From the NCBI GenBank assembly GCA_002714485.1, contig PAXM01000050.1, positions 43,857-54,066 of the forward strand: a stretch of DNA of 10,210 nucleotides, given 5' to 3'. The DNA comes from Acidimicrobiaceae bacterium (GTDB taxonomy: Bacteria > Actinomycetota > Acidimicrobiia > Acidimicrobiales > MedAcidi-G1). The notes under the pieces are model-generated. The model was not told where the DNA came from. It made no database searches and worked only from the letters and a program-made list of their open reading frames with translations. Positions 7,511-10,210 of the stretch are shown one piece after another; the first letter of the stretch is position 1; each line of letters opens with the position of its first letter. A program made the translations under genes and the position numbers.

Positions 7511-9144
7511 GCCGGGAGCGGGTACACCCGCCCCGACAACATCGTTGCCTCGATGTCGATGTCGGGCCATGTCGCCGGTTCCATCTCGAACGGGTCGTCA
7601 GCCAGCACCGTCACGTCAGCCAGCTTTCCGGCAGCCAGCGAACCGATCTCGCCGTCCAGAAACAGTTGCCATGCCGGCTCAATGGTCACCGCGGCAATGG
7701 CGTCATACGGGCTGAGCCGTTCGTTCTCGCCCAGCACCACCCCGGATCCTGAGGTCCGTGTGGCCATGGCCGACGCAGCCAGCAACGGTTCCAGCGGCCC
7801 CATTGGCAGGTCCGAGTGCAGGGCCACGCTCATCCCGTTCCGACGAGCCGACCCCACCCGGGTCATCTGCGACGCCCGCTCGGTACCGAGCCCTTCCGCC
7901 ACGTACTGGTCGCCGAAGAACCGCAGGTAGTACCCGTTGGCCTGGACAGCACAGCCCAGGGCGGCGGCCCGCCTCGACTGAGCCTGGGTGGTCACGCCGA
8001 AATGGTGCAGCACCGTCCGATGGTCGAACCGAGGCATCTCAGCCTGTAGCTCTGCGATGGCGTCCAGAGTGGCGTCCATCCCCAGGTCACCGTTGACGTG
8101 GACGTGGACCTGCTTCCCGGTGTTCCAACACGGCCTGACGTGCCAGACGATGCGATCCGGCTCGGCCATCCACGCACCCTCGTGGCCGTCGATGTAGCCC
8201 GGCTCGCCCAACTGCATGAGTTGGGCGATGAACGCCCCGTCAGCAAAGAACTTGCCGGCGTCCAGGAACCGGATGCGCTCCGAAGCATGTTCCGACAGAG
8301 CGGCCATCCGATCCTCGGCCTCGTCCCCGTACACCCGCTTGAACGTGCCTACTTGGGGGATCAGGTACTGGCGGAACGGCACGTGGTCGCCCTCGTGTAC
8401 CTGAGCCAGTACCTCAATCTCCCGCTCGGGCAGGGCCATGCCACCGAACCCGGCGTCGGCGATAGTCGTCACCCCGCCCCGGTGGACCAACTGGGCCACC
8501 TCCTCCATCATCGCCTCGTACTGGCCGCCCTCGAACAGGACCGACCGCAGTCGCTGGAGTGCCCAGGCCATGCCCGACTCCCACATCCACCCCGTCTCCA
8601 AGTCAATGTGAGGGTCCCACGCGGCACCCTCGGCGGCCTCCACCATCTCTAGGGCTGGACCGTTGCAACACACCTGGTGGCCTGACCGACCCCAAACCAC
8701 GATCGGGCGAGTGGTCGACAGGACGTCCAAATCAGATCGGCTGACCTCGCCGTGGAACTGCCGGTGCCACCCAAAGGTCACGAACGGCTGCTCCGATGGG
8801 TGCCGGGCCTCCAGCTCAGCCAACCGGGCCAAATAGGCGTCGTTCCCCACGGTGGCCGGCACGTCACGCCCCGGCAGGTTCCATGCCTCGGGGGTGATCC
8901 ACTCAGTGGCCATGAGCATCGCCATCATCGACGGATGCACGTGAGGGTCAATCAGGCCGGGCAGCAGCACCGAGTCTGCGAAACGGCTGTCCACCAAGTG
9001 TTCGTGGGCGTCCAACCACGGCCGCAAAGATTCCATCGTCCCCACTTCGACGATCCGGTCGCCCCGGACGGCCATGGCCGTTGCGGTGGGAAGCGACGGA
9101 TCCATGGTGTGGATCTGCCGGGCGGGATAGACGGTGATGGTCAC
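7507..9144 (-). CDS. YtcJ-like amidohydrolase (Amidohydrolase_3 family), second copy
   Basis: A 545-aa metal-dependent hydrolase, cytoplasmic with no signal peptide; the substrate is unknown. Metal-site elements are present: LIDPHVHP (His68, His70), KFFADGA (Lys298), VHVNGD (His349), VLHH (His380 or His381), and HSDLP (Asp445). The C-terminus ends in GKLADVTVLADDPFEMEP, which closes the small beta domain. It has the same architecture as the plus-strand amidohydrolase, but most of the sequence differs (for example HHFG against EHCQ, and a tryptophan-rich loop GWMWESGMAW near 185-194). It is therefore a distant paralogue, not a recent duplicate. The start is GTG 9144, overlapping the TetR stop by 4 bp (GTGA), with GAGG 7 nt upstream (9152-9155 on the complementary strand). 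Its stop overlaps the GTPase start by 4 bp. Regulation by the preceding TetR gene product is likely. Confidence 0.91.
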   Translation of the reverse strand: MTITVYPARQIHTMDPSLPTATAMAVRGDRIVEVGTMESLRPWLDAHEHLVDSRFADSVLLPGLIDPHVHPSMMAMLMATEWITPEAWNLPGRDVPATVGNDAYLARLAELEARHPSEQPFVTFGWHRQFHGEVSRSDLDVLSTTRPIVVWGRSGHQVCCNGPALEMVEAAEGAAWDPHIDLETGWMWESGMAWALQRLRSVLFEGGQYEAMMEEVAQLVHRGGVTTIADAGFGGMALPEREIEVLAQVHEGDHVPFRQYLIPQVGTFKRVYGDEAEDRMAALSEHASERIRFLDAGKFFADGAFIAQLMQLGEPGYIDGHEGAWMAEPDRIVWHVRPCWNTGKQVHVHVNGDLGMDATLDAIAELQAEMPRFDHRTVLHHFGVTTQAQSRRAAALGCAVQANGYYLRFFGDQYVAEGLGTERASQMTRVGSARRNGMSVALHSDLPMGPLEPLLAASAMATRTSGSGVVLGENERLSPYDAIAAVTIEPAWQLFLDGEIGSLAAGKLADVTVLADDPFEMEPATWPDIDIEATMLSGRVYPLPA

Positions 9145-9761
9145 GATGGGACCTCGACACCCAGGGCGGTCAGCGAGAGGTTCCGGAACGCGGCCACTGC
9201 GGCGTCGTCGACCTCTAGGCCCTCGAGCACCGATCGGTAGTAGATCGGACCGAGGAGGAACTGCTCTAGGTGGTCCACATCTAGCCCATCAGCGATCTCG
9301 TCGCGCTCGACGGCCCGATTCAGGATCTCGCGCAAGGTGTTCCAGGTGGAGCGCCGATACCGGCTCAGAGCCTCTCCGATCTCCGGGTCGTGAGCCGACA
9401 ACTCAACCAAGCTCGCTGCTACCTGTCGGAAGCCCGACTCGTTGTACACCCGCTGACGATCGGCGAACCACTGGTCCAGTTCGGGGACCAAGCCCCCCTG
9501 GTCCTCGACCTCGGCCCGGCTAGCCCACTGACGCATGAGGGCTAGGAAGATGGCCTTCTTGTCCGGCCACCGCCGGTAGATGGAACTCTTTGAAACGCGG
9601 GCCTCGGCAGCCAGGCGATCAGTGGTAAAGGCCGTGAGGCCTCCATCAGCCAACAGGCGCATCGCTGCGTCAAGGATGGCCACGCCACCCAGGTCATCGT
9701 TCCCCGGTTCCACGCCTCCCGAGGTTGGATTCACGAACTCAGTACCCGTCGGGCCTGCCAT
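9141..9761 (-). CDS. TetR-family transcriptional regulator
   Basis: A 206-aa dimeric DNA-binding repressor typical in length for the family. The N-terminal helix-turn-helix is clear: ILDAAMRLLADGGLTAFTT (29-47) leads into DRLAAEARVSKSSIYRRWPDK (48-68), with the recognition helix around SKSSIYRRW. The C-terminal ligand/dimer domain (about 90-206) is helical and not assignable to a ligand class. The start ATG 9761 is supported by a purine-rich RBS ending four bases before it (GGAAGGGGGG-TTTC-ATG); a tail of about 25 residues precedes the first helix. It is the first gene of the minus-strand unit, overlapping the amidohydrolase by 4 bp. It probably controls its own operon and possibly the divergent lipoprotein gene, with operator candidates in the 311-bp region upstream. 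Confidence 0.93.
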   Translation of the reverse strand: MAGPTGTEFVNPTSGGVEPGNDDLGGVAILDAAMRLLADGGLTAFTTDRLAAEARVSKSSIYRRWPDKKAIFLALMRQWASRAEVEDQGGLVPELDQWFADRQRVYNESGFRQVAASLVELSAHDPEIGEALSRYRRSTWNTLREILNRAVERDEIADGLDVDHLEQFLLGPIYYRSVLEGLEVDDAAVAAFRNLSLTALGVEVPS

Positions 9762-9907
9762 GAAACCCCCCTTCCGCGGTTACCACCAACATTGCATACG
9801 TTCCAGTCCGTGGCCTAGCGTCGCGTCCGGTCGCGGCCACCGTGTTCGCTTCCGCCTACAGGGACCAACCGGTCTTCTTCCCCTTCGAGCGACCCCCACC
9901 GGGCCCG

Positions 9908-9917
9908 CTCCTAGGAG
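9908..9917. repeat. 10-bp palindrome in the TetR leader
   Basis: CTCCTAGGAG is a perfect palindrome. It is adjacent to another short one, GGGCCC (9901-9906). If transcription starts near 9946, both lie in the untranslated leader of the TetR mRNA. It could be chance in GC-rich DNA, part of a leader structure, or a protein site. Confidence 0.3.
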
Positions 9918-9952
9918 AACCTGGACCCGAACCTTGTCGGTGCGAGGAGAAT

Positions 9953-9980
9953 ACAGTACCGTACCGTACCGTACCGTCAA
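9953..9980 (-). promoter_or_regulatory. Probable promoter of the TetR-amidohydrolase-GTPase-hydrolase operon
   Basis: Read on the minus strand, TTGACG (complement of 9975-9980) matches the -35 consensus in five of six bases. After exactly 16 bp it is followed by TACTGT (complement of 9953-9958), which fits the actinobacterial TANNNT -10. Transcription would start near 9946 and leave a leader of about 185 nt before the TetR ATG. This is the best promoter match I found in the region. The spacer consists of the GTACC repeat, the usual place for a repressor to block RNA polymerase. Confidence 0.55.
9956..9977. repeat. Four-copy 5-bp tandem repeat (GTACC) in the promoter spacer
   Basis: GTACC is repeated four times without mismatch from 9956 to 9975, then GT. 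Each unit contains self-complementary GTAC, so any two neighbouring units form a near-palindrome (GTAC-C-GTAC), and alternate units are 10 bp apart, about one helical turn. It is a candidate operator for the TetR protein, or a slippage-prone tract able to change promoter spacing in 5-bp steps. Confidence 0.75.
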
Positions 9981-10000
9981 TCCAGTGATCGGCGCCACCT

Positions 10001-10014
10001 CCGTCCACGGACGG
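10001..10014. promoter_or_regulatory. 14-bp palindrome, candidate TetR-family operator
   Basis: CCGTCC-AC-GGACGG has perfect 6-bp arms around a 2-bp centre, the size of many TetR-family operators. It lies 21 bp upstream of the predicted minus-strand -35 box and about 60 bp before the lipoprotein start, so one bound dimer could affect both directions. It could instead be an RNA hairpin in the lipoprotein leader. No binding evidence is available from sequence. Confidence 0.4.
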
Positions 10015-10062
10015 GGTTGTTCGCCCTTTTCGACATTCGAACATTGATTATTCAACGAACAT

Positions 10063-10069
10063 GGAGGGG
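10063..10069 (+). promoter_or_regulatory. Ribosome binding site of the lipoprotein gene
   Basis: GGAGGGG gives a near-perfect Shine-Dalgarno, with the GGAGG core 5 nt from the ATG at 10073. This decides the start: an in-frame ATG at 10061 overlaps the Shine-Dalgarno itself and has none upstream. Confidence 0.8.
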
Positions 10070-10072
10070 ACC

Positions 10073-10210
10073 ATGCGTCGAAACCGACGTGTATTGATTG
10101 CCCTAGGCCTGGCGTTCACCCTGATCGCCGCCGCCTGTGGGTCCGACGATGGGGACAGTTCCTCGGCAGGAAGTGAAGCGGCTGCCACCACGGCGGCTCC
10201 GGCAGCTACG
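10073..10210 (+). CDS. Secreted lipoprotein, N-terminal fragment (possibly a transporter substrate-binding protein)
   Basis: Only the first 46 codons are in the window. They encode a classic lipoprotein signal: basic start MRRNRR, hydrophobic core VLIALGLAFTLIA, then AAAC with the lipid-attachment Cys at residue 22. A low-complexity linker rich in Ser, Ala, Thr and acidic residues follows. This layout is common for solute-binding lipoproteins of actinobacterial ABC transporters, but the diagnostic domain lies beyond the end, so the transporter role is a guess. The gene diverges from the TetR gene and may be controlled by it. Confidence 0.82.
   Translation, partial: MRRNRRVLIALGLAFTLIAAACGSDDGDSSSAGSEAAATTAAPAAT

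Larger units (their letters stand above)
9762..10072. other. Divergent intergenic region between the TetR gene and the lipoprotein gene
   Basis: About 311 bp without a convincing protein gene. It holds a probable minus-strand promoter with a built-in tandem repeat, a 14-bp palindrome, a 10-bp palindrome in the TetR leader, and an AT-richer stretch just before the lipoprotein gene (about 10031-10060, including TTCGAA). The reading frames that cross it on both strands lack good start sites and family features. A plus-strand promoter for the lipoprotein gene could not be fixed: TTGTCG (9934-9939) with TACCGT (9957-9962) at 17 nt is possible but weak. Confidence 0.6.

Noticed and set aside
7511..7570. 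20-codon N-terminal extension of the GTPase
   Set aside because: It lies wholly inside the amidohydrolase gene; the ATGA overlap at 7510 is the more usual arrangement.
9956..9977. GTACC repeat as a CRISPR-like or mobile-element end
   Set aside because: Units are only 5 bp with no spacers, and there is no transposase or target duplication nearby; promoter-associated tandem repeat is the better description.
9580..10055. Open frames crossing the intergenic region on both strands
   Set aside because: No convincing ribosome binding sites or recognisable features; they run across the promoter and repeats and into the TetR gene.

Overview
This 10.2 kb window is dense, high-GC bacterial chromosome. 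It has seven complete protein genes plus one fragment at each end. GTG starts, 4-7 bp gene overlaps, a valyl-tRNA synthetase of the archaeal/actinobacterial-like type, and a lipoprotein start of the form AAACGSDDGD all suggest an actinobacterium. Acidimicrobiia or a relative is my best guess, by inference only. I see no tRNA, rRNA, CRISPR array, transposase or integrase.

Plus strand, 1-5102: the 3' part of valS, a crotonase-superfamily gene (2683-3498) and a YtcJ-like amidohydrolase (3504-5102). The last two are 5 nt apart and probably translationally coupled. The 46-nt gap after valS holds two small hairpins, and the second one contains the likely ribosome binding site of the crotonase gene.

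Minus strand, 9761 down to 5112: a tightly packed run of four genes. In transcription order they are a TetR-family regulator, a second YtcJ-like amidohydrolase, a COG0523/CobW-type metal-chaperone GTPase, and a serine hydrolase of the beta-lactamase fold resembling 6-aminohexanoate-dimer hydrolase (NylB). Every junction overlaps (4, 4 and 7 bp). They are therefore very likely one transcript. The two transcription units converge at 5103-5111, where both stop codons lie in the arms of one perfect inverted repeat.

Right end, 9762-10210: a 311-bp divergent intergenic region separates the TetR gene from the first 46 codons of a secreted lipoprotein. The region holds a good minus-strand promoter whose -35/-10 spacer is built of a 5-bp tandem repeat (GTACC). 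A separate 14-bp perfect-arm palindrome lies nearby. Both are plausible operator sites for the TetR protein.

Working model (inference): the minus-strand operon is a regulated catabolic unit for an amide, lactam or ester-like substrate. A metal-dependent hydrolase is supported by its own metallochaperone and paired with a metal-independent serine amide hydrolase. The divergent lipoprotein could belong to an uptake system. The plus-strand amidohydrolase and crotonase may act in the same or a related breakdown pathway. No substrate can be read from the sequence.
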